Positions 7,646 through 15,933 of a stretch of 64,000 nt of DNA are shown piece after piece. Each line of letters starts with the position of its first letter. Within the stretch, counting starts at the first letter, position 1. Origin of the DNA: DASXRC01 sp036506495. Its GTDB lineage: Bacteria; Actinomycetota; Actinomycetes; Mycobacteriales; Micromonosporaceae. The notes below the pieces were generated by a model. It was not told where the DNA came from and did no database searches. It saw only the letters and a list, made by a program, of their open reading frames with translations. The stretch is from positions 1 to 64,000 of the forward strand of contig DASXRQ010000145.1 of NCBI GenBank assembly GCA_036506495.1, read 5' to 3'. Both the position numbers and the translations under genes were made by a program.

Positions 7646-9154
7646 TCATAGGCTGCCGGTGCGGGCGAGTGTGCTGGCCGTCTTGTCCACCAGCCGGGCC
7701 TTCGTGATGTCCACGCCGAGGTCGAGCAGCCGGCGGTACGCGTCGTCCAGCCCGCCGGGCGACGAGGCGAGCTTGGCCAGCTCCTCGAGCGAGAGTGGGT
7801 ACCCGTGGACGGTCACGAGCTGGGCCGGGCCAGACCACGAATGCTGCCAGCCGGCGACCCCCGACCGGACCGCGGCGAGCCGCATCAGCAGATCGAGCAC
7901 GCCGGCCATGCGGACCGACGCCTCGCCCGGGCCGGCGTCCGGGAACAGGCGCTCCGCGACCTCGCCGAGCCGGCCGGCGGCGATGAGGTTGAAGACGCTG
8001 CCCAGGTTGACCTCGGCCGCCCCGGTCTGCCGGGCGATCGCGAGGAATGCGTGATCGGCCTCGCGTTGCGTCTGTGCCGCCAGCCACGCATGGGTGAACT
8101 GCGGCCACGGCAGTACCGCCCGTTTGCCGACGTTGACCGTGAGCTCCTGCAGGCGCCAGCCGAGCTCGCCCAGGTTCGGAACGAGGGCCCACGCCGGCCG
8201 GCCGTCGTGATAGCCCGCGGGCTCGGGCATCGCGAGGATGGCCGCGACGCGATCCGCGATCGGCGGGTGGGTGTCCCAAATCGAGGCGTCGTCCGCCGGC
8301 CCCTCGGCACGCAGCCGGTCCAGCTCGGCGGCACGGGCCTCCACGAGCTTGGCGTACCCGCCGAACATGTCGTCCGGTGCGTACCCCGCCTCCCAGCCCG
8401 GCCTGACGTACGCGCCGAAATAGAACGCCCACGCCGCCTCCAGCACGGGCAACTCGCGCAGCGCGTTCGCCGCCGCCGCCCGGCCGGCCACCCGCACCGA
8501 CGCCTCGTCCGCCTCGTACTCCTGGCGGCGTACGACCGCGTTGTCCACGAGCACGTACAGGTGGGCGTACGCCTTGAATACCCAGCCGGCGACGTTGCGC
8601 GCGCTGATCCGGGAGAGCGTCTCCGCCATCGTGAGCCGCCCGCGGTACGCCACGGCGGCGAGCTGGGTGTGTCGGCGCGAGTAGTGGCCAAGCTCGTGTG
8701 CCAGTACGGCGTGCAGCTGGTCGACGCTGAACACCTGCAGCAGCGGCAGTCCAACGTAGAGGGTCCGGCGGCCGGGGACGAGACCGAGCAGCCGGGGCTG
8801 CTCGACGACGGCCGCGTTGAGCTCCGGGACCAGCCGGATCTCGTCCGGCATCCTCGTGCCCACCTTCCCGGCCAGCCGGTGCACGGTCTCCCACAGGTCG
8901 GGCGCGCGGTCCGGGCCGACCGGCAGCCCCTCCGGCGGTTCGGGCTTCGCGCGAAACGCCCGCCACGTCGCGACGCCGACCGCGCCGACCGTGGCGGCGA
9001 ACAGCGGAAAGGTGAGCTTTCCGGCTATCGCGCCGGGGAGCAGGGTGGTCAGCCAGAAGGTAAGCGCCGCCGCCGCGGCCAGCTGGAGCAGGGCGACGAC
9101 GTAGAAGCCCAGCAGCATGAGTACGGAGATGCCCGCACGTGCGGCGGCGACCAT
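7646..9154 (-). CDS. M48-family membrane metalloprotease
   Basis: A 502-residue HtpX/Ste24-like zinc protease. Two hydrophobic segments (about 10-36 and 47-66) anchor it, followed by the catalytic domain with HELGH at 153-157 and a downstream glutamate in YEADEASV as third ligand. The C-terminal 200 residues are helical and longer than in plain HtpX. ATG 9154 follows GGGGAGGGG. Such enzymes take part in membrane protein quality control or signalling; substrates are unknown. Its promoter region holds a family 2 palindrome shared with the divergent PHP gene. Confidence 0.9.
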   Translation of the reverse strand: MVAAARAGISVLMLLGFYVVALLQLAAAAALTFWLTTLLPGAIAGKLTFPLFAATVGAVGVATWRAFRAKPEPPEGLPVGPDRAPDLWETVHRLAGKVGTRMPDEIRLVPELNAAVVEQPRLLGLVPGRRTLYVGLPLLQVFSVDQLHAVLAHELGHYSRRHTQLAAVAYRGRLTMAETLSRISARNVAGWVFKAYAHLYVLVDNAVVRRQEYEADEASVRVAGRAAAANALRELPVLEAAWAFYFGAYVRPGWEAGYAPDDMFGGYAKLVEARAAELDRLRAEGPADDASIWDTHPPIADRVAAILAMPEPAGYHDGRPAWALVPNLGELGWRLQELTVNVGKRAVLPWPQFTHAWLAAQTQREADHAFLAIARQTGAAEVNLGSVFNLIAAGRLGEVAERLFPDAGPGEASVRMAGVLDLLMRLAAVRSGVAGWQHSWSGPAQLVTVHGYPLSLEELAKLASSPGGLDDAYRRLLDLGVDITKARLVDKTASTLARTGSL

Positions 9155-9258
9155 CGGCTCAACCCCTCCCCATGTGAACCGGCAGCGGCCGGACCATATC
9201 GCCACCGGCCACAGTCGGACAACCCGTCCAGCTCCGCCCTTAGCCCCCATTCCTGCGC

Positions 9259-9317
9259 CGATCTAGGGCGAAATCCTTGTTAGTCGATCTCCGACGACTA
9301 GTACTACACCTAGATCG
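9259..9317. repeat. palindromic element, family 2 copy a
   Basis: Outer arms CGATCTAGG (9259-9267) and CCTAGATCG (9309-9317), with an inner hairpin GTCG-ATCTC-CGAC at 9283-9295. It lies between two divergent genes and matches the element at 36161-36220 along its length, although the right arm has drifted. The inner stem differs from the other copy by a paired change. Confidence 0.75.
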
Positions 9318-9352
9318 ACTCGAATGGGTGGGCGACCCCCTAGATTTGGGGC

Positions 9353-10426
9353 ATGACGCGTGACGCGGTCGCGGACCTGCGACGGATCGCCTTCCATCTC
9401 GAGCGAGCCAACGAGGCGACCTACCGGGTACGGGCCTTCCGCTCGGCTGCTAACGCGTTGGCGGCGCTGTCACCGGGGGAGCTCGCCGCCCGGGCGGAGG
9501 CCGGCACGCTGACGGAACTGCCCGGCGTGGGTGACGTGACCGCCCGTTGCGTGGTCGAGTCCCTGCGCGGCGAGGAGCCGGTCTACCTAAGGCGGCTCAA
9601 CGCGACGGAGGGCGTGCCGGTGGACGAGGCGACTGCGGCGCTCCGTGCGGCCCTGCGTGGCGACTGCCACGTGCACTCCGACTGGTCGGACGGTGGTTCG
9701 CCCATCGAGGAGATGGCGCTGGCCGGGGTCGAGCTCGGCCACGAGTACCTGGTGCTGACCGACCATTCGCCGACTCTGACGGTCGCCCAGGGGCTGACGG
9801 CGGCGAGGCTGCGCCGTCAACTCGACCACGTCGCCGCACTGAACGATCAGCTGCCGGAGGGGTTTCGGATCCTGACCGGCATCGAAGTGGACATCCTCGC
9901 CGACGGTTCGCTCGACCAGGACGAGGACCTGCTGGCACGGCTCGACGTCGTCGTCGGCTCCGTCCACAGCGGACTCCGCGACACCGCGACGCGCATGACC
10001 AGGCGGATGCTCACGGCAATCGGCAACCCGCACCTGGACATCCTCGGCCACTGCACCGGCCGGAAGGTGTCGGCAACCGCCGTGGGCCTCGCGACCGAGG
10101 GTGACCGGGCACACCGGGCGGGCCGCACCCGCCCGCCGAGCGACTTCGACGCGGAGGCGGTGTTCGCAGCCTGTCTCGCGCACGACAAGGCCATCGAGAT
10201 CAACTGTCGGCCGGACCGGCTCGACCCGCCCAAGCGCCTGCTGCGCCAGGCCGTGGAGGCCGGCTGTCTGTTCGCCATTGACACCGACGCGCACGCTCCG
10301 GGTCAGCTCGACTGGCTGCGCCTGGGCTGCGAGCGGGCCGCGCGCTGCGGCGTGGACCCGGTTCGCGTGATCAACGCGTGGCCGACCGAGCGGCTCGTCA
10401 AATGGGCAGCCGCGCACACCACTTGA
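9353..10426 (+). CDS. PHP-domain phosphoesterase with HhH N-terminus (PolX-like, no polymerase)
   Basis: A 357-residue protein. Residues 1-80 match the helical 8-kDa plus helix-hairpin-helix part of family X DNA polymerases (LPGVGDVTA at 56-64). The PHP phosphoesterase domain follows, with the metal motifs CHVHSDWSDG (H106, H108, D110), TDHS (136-139), GIEVD, GSVHS and DTDAHA. The nucleotidyl-transferase palm and thumb that normally lie between these are absent. It may act as a stand-alone nuclease or phosphatase on DNA ends. The ATG at 9353 looks leaderless: TAGATT at 9341-9346, 6 nt before it. Confidence 0.88.
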   Translation: MTRDAVADLRRIAFHLERANEATYRVRAFRSAANALAALSPGELAARAEAGTLTELPGVGDVTARCVVESLRGEEPVYLRRLNATEGVPVDEATAALRAALRGDCHVHSDWSDGGSPIEEMALAGVELGHEYLVLTDHSPTLTVAQGLTAARLRRQLDHVAALNDQLPEGFRILTGIEVDILADGSLDQDEDLLARLDVVVGSVHSGLRDTATRMTRRMLTAIGNPHLDILGHCTGRKVSATAVGLATEGDRAHRAGRTRPPSDFDAEAVFAACLAHDKAIEINCRPDRLDPPKRLLRQAVEAGCLFAIDTDAHAPGQLDWLRLGCERAARCGVDPVRVINAWPTERLVKWAAAHTT

Positions 10427-11419
10427 TCATCGGCTCGACGCCGCCACCAGATCCTCGGTCGGTGCCGGCACCCGAGCGGCGCGGCCCATCCGGCGCCCGA
10501 GCCATCGTGATGCGAGCAGACCCTGCGAGATCGCTACGCCCAGGAGCACGACGAGAGCACCGACGGGCTGGAACCACGAGAGACCCTCCCCCAGCGCCGC
10601 CACTCCGATCGCGATCGCAAAGATCGGGATCAGGTACGTGACCATCGAGGCCGTGCTCGCACCCGCGAGCCGGATGTTCCGGAAGTGGATGACGAACGCG
10701 ATCCCGGTGCCGAGGGCACCGAGCGTCAACACGCTCGCCACCGCACCGCCGGACAGCGCCGCCGGCGAGGGCGGTGCACCGGCCGCGATGGGCGCGACGA
10801 CGGCGAGCACGGCGGTGGCCGCGATCAGCTGGCCGGCCGCGAGCGCCAGCCCGGACACCCCGGTGTCGGACACGAACCGCTTGGCGTACGGGATCGCGAC
10901 GCCGTAACAGGCGGCCGCCGCGAAGCACATGAGCTGACCGGTGAGCTCGCTGCCGCCCACGCCGCGCCACGCGCCGAGCACGACGAGCACACCCACGAAT
11001 CCGAGCGCCATGCCGATGGCCTTCCGCGCCGTCATCCGTTCGGTGCGGAACACGAACACGGCGATCGGCAGCACGATCAGCGGAGTGGTGGCGTTCCAAA
11101 TGCCGGCGAGGACGGACGGGATCCGCTGCTCGCCGTAGCCGAACAGCGCGAACGGGAGCGCGACGCCGACCGTGGCGATGACGGACAGGTGGCCCCACAA
11201 TCGGGCTTGTCGCGGCAGGCGCACCCGGCTCACGGCGAGCACCACGACCAGCGTCGCCGCGCCGGCGGCAACCCGGAAGAGCGCGAGGTAGAGCGGGTGG
11301 AGCTCCTCGACGCCGACCTTGATGAACAGGAAGCTGGAACCCCAGATCGCGGCCAGCGCGAAAAAGCCTGGCAGCCAGGCGGCCAGGCCGGTCTTGTCAG
11401 GAGCAGCTTCGGCGTTCAC
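10427..11419 (-). CDS. EamA/DMT-family transporter
   Basis: A 330-residue integral membrane protein with two EamA repeats and about ten transmembrane segments. The opening FFALAAIWGSSFLFIKVGVE and the second-repeat ending SWFQPVGALVVLLGVAI are typical of the drug/metabolite transporter superfamily, which exports amino acids or other small molecules. The tail after the last segment is basic. GTG 11419 is preceded by AGGAG. It converges on the PHP gene with no gap and diverges from the DUF885 gene. Substrate unknown. Confidence 0.92.
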   Translation of the reverse strand: MNAEAAPDKTGLAAWLPGFFALAAIWGSSFLFIKVGVEELHPLYLALFRVAAGAATLVVVLAVSRVRLPRQARLWGHLSVIATVGVALPFALFGYGEQRIPSVLAGIWNATTPLIVLPIAVFVFRTERMTARKAIGMALGFVGVLVVLGAWRGVGGSELTGQLMCFAAAACYGVAIPYAKRFVSDTGVSGLALAAGQLIAATAVLAVVAPIAAGAPPSPAALSGGAVASVLTLGALGTGIAFVIHFRNIRLAGASTASMVTYLIPIFAIAIGVAALGEGLSWFQPVGALVVLLGVAISQGLLASRWLGRRMGRAARVPAPTEDLVAASSR

Positions 11420-11563
11420 TCCTGACACTCTGCCCGAGGGGTACGACAAAGTCGCGCGTCTTTCGGACCTGGTGTCCGGCGTCACACCTGCCCTCGGGAC
11501 GGCCGCGCGACCGCGGCTCGATCGTCCGGCGCGGTGGCGCGCGCATCCCGTAGGGTCGCTTCC

Positions 11564-13234
11564 GTGGGAGCTATCGATGACATCGCCAACCGCTTCGTGG
11601 ACGAGTGGGCGTCGCTGAACCCGACGGGCGCGACCTATGTCGGCATCGCCGGGCACGACGACGAAGTGGACGACCTCTCGCCCGCCGGCTTCGCCGCGCG
11701 GGCCGACCTCGCACGGAACACGCTCGCCGAAGTCGATCGCACCGACGTACCCTCCGAACCGGAACGGGTCGCCAAGGAGGCCATGCAGGAACGGCTCGGC
11801 CTCGAGCTGGCCCGGTACGACGCGGGCGAGACGACCAGTGAGCTCAATGTGATCGCGAGCGCCCTGCACGGCGTACGCCAGGTCTTCGACCTCATGCCGA
11901 CCGACGGTGAGCAGGCCGTCGCCGACGTCGCCACCCGGCTCAACCAGATCCCGCGAGCGCTCGAGCAGTACCGCGGGACGCTCTTGACGGCGGCCGAAGC
12001 CGGGCACGTCAGCCCGCGGCACCAGATCATCGAGGTCGCGAAGCAGTGCGACGTCTGGACCGATCCGGACGGCGATGACTTCTTCAACGGGCTCGCCCGC
12101 AGGTTGTCCGCCGACGGCGCCCTGCGCGCCGAGCTTGACCGGGGCGCCGCCGCAGCGACGCTGGCCACCGTCGCGTTCGGCCAGTTCCTGCGCGAGCAGT
12201 TGGCGCCGCGGGGCCGGGAGAAGCAGGCCGCCGGCCGCGACCGGTACGCCCTGGCCTCCCAGTACTTCCTCGGCGCGAAGATCGATCTGGACGAGACGTA
12301 CGCCTGGGGTTTCGAGGAGCTCGCCCGGCTCGAGGGCCAGATGCGCACGGTGGCCGCCCGGATCGCCGGACCGGGCGCGAGCGTCGACGATGCGGTCGCG
12401 GCGCTGGACTCCGACCCGGCCCGCAACGTCGCGGGCAAGGACGCGTTCCGGGACTGGATGCAGGCGCTCGCGGACAAGTCCATCGCCGACCTGCACGGCA
12501 CCCACTTCGACATTCCAGAGCAGGTACGCCGCATCGAGTGCTGCCTGGCGCCGACCAGCGACGGCGGCATCTACTACACGGGCCCGAGCGAGGACTTCAC
12601 GCGCCCCGGCCGCATGTGGTGGGCGGTGCCGCAGGGCATCACGGACTTCGCCACGTGGCGCGAGGTGACGACGGTCTACCACGAGGGCGTGCCGGGACAC
12701 CACCTGCAGGTCGCGCAGACGCAGGTGCGCAAGGAGCTGCTCAACCGCTGGCAACGGCTGCTCTGCTGGGTCTCCGGGCACGGCGAGGGCTGGGCCCTGT
12801 ACGCCGAGCGCCTGATGGACGAGCTGGGCTACCTGGAGGACCCGGGCGACAAGCTCGGCATGCTGGACGCGCAGGCGTTCCGGGCCGCCCGCGTCATCGT
12901 CGACATCGGCATGCACCTGGAGCTGGAGATCCCCCAGGACAACCCGTTCGGCTTCCACCCGGGCGAGCGCTGGACGCCCGACCTGGGCTGGGAGTTCATG
13001 CGGGCGCACTGCCGCGTGCCGGACGAGAACCTCCGGTTCGAGCTGAACCGATATCTCGGTTGGCCGGGCCAGGCGCCGTCGTACAAGGTCGGCGAGCGCA
13101 TCTGGCTGCAGGCGCGCGACGACGCGAGGGCCCGCAAGGGCGCGAGCTTCGACCTCAAGACGTTCCACCGGGACGCGCTCAACCTCGGCTCGCTCGGCCT
13201 GGATCCGCTCAAGACGGCCCTGGCCCGGCTCTGA
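11564..13234 (+). CDS. DUF885 family metallopeptidase-like protein
   Basis: A 556-residue, mostly helical cytoplasmic protein of the DUF885 family, related in fold to M32-type carboxypeptidases. The key motif is YHEGVPGHHLQ (H373, E374, H379, H380), a variant of HExxH in which a Gly-Val-Pro insertion spaces the ligands; the downstream SGHGEGWALYAERL supplies a further Glu. A zinc peptidase role is likely but unproven for the family. GTG 11564 appears leaderless (TAGGGT at 11551-11556, 7 nt gap). There is no signal peptide. Confidence 0.9.
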   Translation: MGAIDDIANRFVDEWASLNPTGATYVGIAGHDDEVDDLSPAGFAARADLARNTLAEVDRTDVPSEPERVAKEAMQERLGLELARYDAGETTSELNVIASALHGVRQVFDLMPTDGEQAVADVATRLNQIPRALEQYRGTLLTAAEAGHVSPRHQIIEVAKQCDVWTDPDGDDFFNGLARRLSADGALRAELDRGAAAATLATVAFGQFLREQLAPRGREKQAAGRDRYALASQYFLGAKIDLDETYAWGFEELARLEGQMRTVAARIAGPGASVDDAVAALDSDPARNVAGKDAFRDWMQALADKSIADLHGTHFDIPEQVRRIECCLAPTSDGGIYYTGPSEDFTRPGRMWWAVPQGITDFATWREVTTVYHEGVPGHHLQVAQTQVRKELLNRWQRLLCWVSGHGEGWALYAERLMDELGYLEDPGDKLGMLDAQAFRAARVIVDIGMHLELEIPQDNPFGFHPGERWTPDLGWEFMRAHCRVPDENLRFELNRYLGWPGQAPSYKVGERIWLQARDDARARKGASFDLKTFHRDALNLGSLGLDPLKTALARL

Positions 13235-13269
13235 TCGGCCCTGGCCCGGCGCCGACCGGTCTGACCGCG

Positions 13270-14898
13270 TCAGGTCTCGACTCTCACGTCCAGGCTGGGC
13301 GTGCCGGTGAGCGTGTCGGAGTCTACGAAGACCAGCTGAATGTCGGGGTCGGTGAACGCCATGTTCGGCAGCGTCAGCGGGGGCGGCGAGTCGGGGGTGA
13401 ATACGACCGGTATCACGCAGACGATCTCGGTGATCGGGTCACACAGGTTGGCGGCGAACCGGCTCGCATAGAACTTGACGTGCCCGGCGACGGTCAGGGC
13501 CTTGGTCTTGAAGACCGCCCTGGCGCCGTTCACGTCGGGCGTGGTGAGGGTGAAGTCGGTGGTCACCGATTTGTCCATGGAGAACTGCAGTGCCCGGACC
13601 GTGCCGCCGGACTTCGTCGGCAGGTCGACGACGCCATCGAAGCTAAGGCCGTCCATCGTCACGCGCGAACCGGTGAGCCGAGACGGGCGCGCCGCGACCT
13701 GCGGCTGGCCGGCCACGACCGCGAGGCGCTTCACGGGTGCCTTCGGGCCGGCACCGCTCGGCGCGCCGCGGCTCGGGGTGGCGGCGCAGCCGCGAACGGG
13801 CGTCGTGGCCTGCGGGACGGGCCGGGTCGCGCCCGGGCCCGCGGTCGGCGAGACGCCGACCGCCGCATCGACGGCACCGCCGATCCCACCGATGAAGGCG
13901 CCAACGAGTCCCGAGCCTGGGGTGGCCGGCGCGGTCGGCGTCGCGGCGGCCGGCGCGGTCGGCGTCGCGGCGGCGGGCGAGCTCGGCGCGGTGGACGGGG
14001 CCGCCGAGCTCGGCACCACCGTGGCCGACGGTGAGCTCGACCGCGTGGGCGCTGGCTGGCACGGCGCGGCGTACGCCGGAGCGGCGCCCCGCAGGGCAAC
14101 CACGGTGGCGACGCCGAGGGCGAGCAGCACCAACACGATCGAGTACAGCGGCGGGCTCCGACGCGGCGGCGTACCGCCGGAGCCGGACGGCGGCGCGCCG
14201 TCGCCGCTCTGCTCGGAGTCCGGGCTCGGCGGGCGCTGGTGGGGAACCGCGGGCCCGGCCGGGCGGTTGGGCGCGGCCGGCCCGGCGGGTGGGTCGGGCG
14301 AATGCGGCTCCGCTTCCCTGCCGTTGGCGTCGGGTACGCCGTCCGCCAGCGGGTTGACCGGGGGCGGCAGCGTGTCGGTCAGCGGGCCGGTCATGAGGTC
14401 GTCGAAGGTTGCGGGGGCGGGCTCCTCCGCGTACCCCTCGTCCTCCGGCTCCGGTCGCGGGGCCGGCTCGGCCGGCGGATTCTCGAGCCGGACCGGCGTC
14501 CACGCGATCGCCAGTGCGCTGCCGATGATGCCGAACAGCATGCCGAGCAGGAAGCCGCCGAGGTTCAGCCCGATCAGCGAGTACACCGCGGTGAGCGCCC
14601 CGATGACGCCGTAGAAGACGCGCTGCTGCGGAGTCACCCACACGAGCACGCCGGCCATCAGCAGCAACAGCGGCAGCAGGTACGACAGGAAGCCTTCCGG
14701 TCCAAAGTGGACCTTAATGCCGCCGAGGCTCAGGTTGCTGCTCAAGAACAGCTGCACCCCGCCCAGGATGAGCCAGAAGCCGCCCCAGAACGGTCGGCCG
14801 CGCCGCCATCGCCGGAACCTGCGCCAGCCGCGGGCCGAGGCTCGTCCGAAACGCGCCAACGCGCCGGGTCGACCGGACGGCTCGTACGCGGTCGTCAC
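13270..14898 (-). CDS. DUF6114 domain membrane protein
   Basis: A 542-residue protein. The N-terminal 130 residues hold the DUF6114 domain, with about four transmembrane segments beginning at WGGFWLILGGVQLFL. A long Pro/Ala/Glu-rich linker, another hydrophobic segment (LYSIVLVLLALGVATVVAL), a second Pro/Thr/Ala linker and a C-terminal beta-rich region follow. The last part resembles the cargo-like DUF6230 domain and contains paired Cys, so it is probably outside the cell. GTG 14898 follows GAGGAGGA. It is downstream of the DUF6230 gene, the arrangement seen in other actinomycetes. Function unknown; a surface or secretion role is inferred. Confidence 0.85.
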   Translation of the reverse strand: MTTAYEPSGRPGALARFGRASARGWRRFRRWRRGRPFWGGFWLILGGVQLFLSSNLSLGGIKVHFGPEGFLSYLLPLLLLMAGVLVWVTPQQRVFYGVIGALTAVYSLIGLNLGGFLLGMLFGIIGSALAIAWTPVRLENPPAEPAPRPEPEDEGYAEEPAPATFDDLMTGPLTDTLPPPVNPLADGVPDANGREAEPHSPDPPAGPAAPNRPAGPAVPHQRPPSPDSEQSGDGAPPSGSGGTPPRRSPPLYSIVLVLLALGVATVVALRGAAPAYAAPCQPAPTRSSSPSATVVPSSAAPSTAPSSPAAATPTAPAAATPTAPATPGSGLVGAFIGGIGGAVDAAVGVSPTAGPGATRPVPQATTPVRGCAATPSRGAPSGAGPKAPVKRLAVVAGQPQVAARPSRLTGSRVTMDGLSFDGVVDLPTKSGGTVRALQFSMDKSVTTDFTLTTPDVNGARAVFKTKALTVAGHVKFYASRFAANLCDPITEIVCVIPVVFTPDSPPPLTLPNMAFTDPDIQLVFVDSDTLTGTPSLDVRVET

Positions 14899-14980
14899 GT
14901 GCTGGTCCTCCTCGCGGGCCTTCGACGGTGCACATGGGTGAGGCCCGCGGAGCAAGCGCCCGCGGGCCTCAAGCACGGGA

Positions 14981-15598
14981 TTAGAAGCATTCGTTCGCGG
15001 CCGCGCCCACCAGGACCCGCAGGCTCAGACCCTTGAGAGTGAACGTGCCGGCGCTGGTGTCGTAGGCAACCTGCTGCAGGTTGTCGATGTCCACCGAGTC
15101 CGCACGCTGGCCGAAGCTGCCGTTGCGAGCCGCGTCGCCGGACAGGTCGCCGCCGTCGTTGCCGATCTGGATGTTGTGGAACGTGGCGTCGCCGGACAGC
15201 TGGGTCATGCCGAGCGAGAGGTTCTTGGCGGTAACCGGGTTCGCCGCGTCCTTGCCGGCCTCGATCCGGAGCACGATCTTGACGCCGAGCGGGTTCTTCA
15301 CGTTGACCGACTGGCATAGGTTGTTGAGCGTCGCGTCGTCGATAGTCGACCGGGCCACCGGAATCGCGGGGTTGGCCTTGGACCTGTCGAAGTCGCCGTA
15401 CTGCTTGAAGACGTCGCCGTGCAGGTGGTCGGCGGACACCTTGAACTGCTCTCCGGACACGGTGAAGCCCGCGCCGATCACACCGTTCGCGATGCCGACC
15501 ATGATGGCGCCTACGGCGACCGTCGTCGGCAGCAATGCCAGGGCAAAGCGCCGCCATCTGGTGCGGCCCAGCACCAGATTCCCTTCTGCGTCCTTCAC
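14981..15598 (-). CDS. DUF6230 family protein
   Basis: A 205-residue protein with one N-terminal hydrophobic segment (about 18-43, LALLPTTVAVGAIMVGIANG) acting as a signal anchor and a predicted beta-rich outer domain. The Cys at about 93 (LNNLCQSV) and the near-terminal Cys (NECF) may pair. GTG 15598 follows AAGGAGG. It is the upstream partner of the DUF6114 gene, and the C-terminus of that protein appears related to this one. The family has no assigned activity. Confidence 0.85.
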   Translation of the reverse strand: MKDAEGNLVLGRTRWRRFALALLPTTVAVGAIMVGIANGVIGAGFTVSGEQFKVSADHLHGDVFKQYGDFDRSKANPAIPVARSTIDDATLNNLCQSVNVKNPLGVKIVLRIEAGKDAANPVTAKNLSLGMTQLSGDATFHNIQIGNDGGDLSGDAARNGSFGQRADSVDIDNLQQVAYDTSAGTFTLKGLSLRVLVGAAANECF

Positions 15599-15933
15599 AG
15601 ATCCTCCTTGACGGGGGTTCGACGCGGCCGAGCGCCGGAGGTGACCGGGAGCATACGAAAGTCAATTGCCACGAGCGCACGTCGGACGGCCCGGCGCAGC
15701 GTGCGCCCGATGGTCCCGCGAAGCGCCGCGGCTCACAAGACCCTTGCTACCGGCGAGTAACCGCGGACCGTGCGGGGCGCCTCCGGCGATCACGCACCGT
15801 TGTCAGCGGCGAGGGGGAGCGAGCACCCGCAAAGCGGACGAACCACTGCGGGCGCGGCGGAGCGGATCACCACGAGTAATGAGGGTTGACCAACGATTAC
15901 GTTTTGGTAACGACGACGACCTGGCCCCCGAGA
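15599..15933. other. intergenic region upstream of the DUF6230 gene
   Basis: 335 bp between the DUF6230 start and the purA stop. It should carry the promoter of the DUF6230-DUF6114 operon, since its start codon lies at the left edge. A weak TTAC/GTAA stem near 15898-15913 could help end purA transcription. I see no gene, strong terminator or dispersed repeat in it. Confidence 0.4.

Noticed and set aside
11420..13168. Long minus-strand extension of the EamA frame
   Set aside because: The frame is open by GC bias only and runs antisense to the DUF885 gene. A GTG with AGGAG at 11419 marks the real start.
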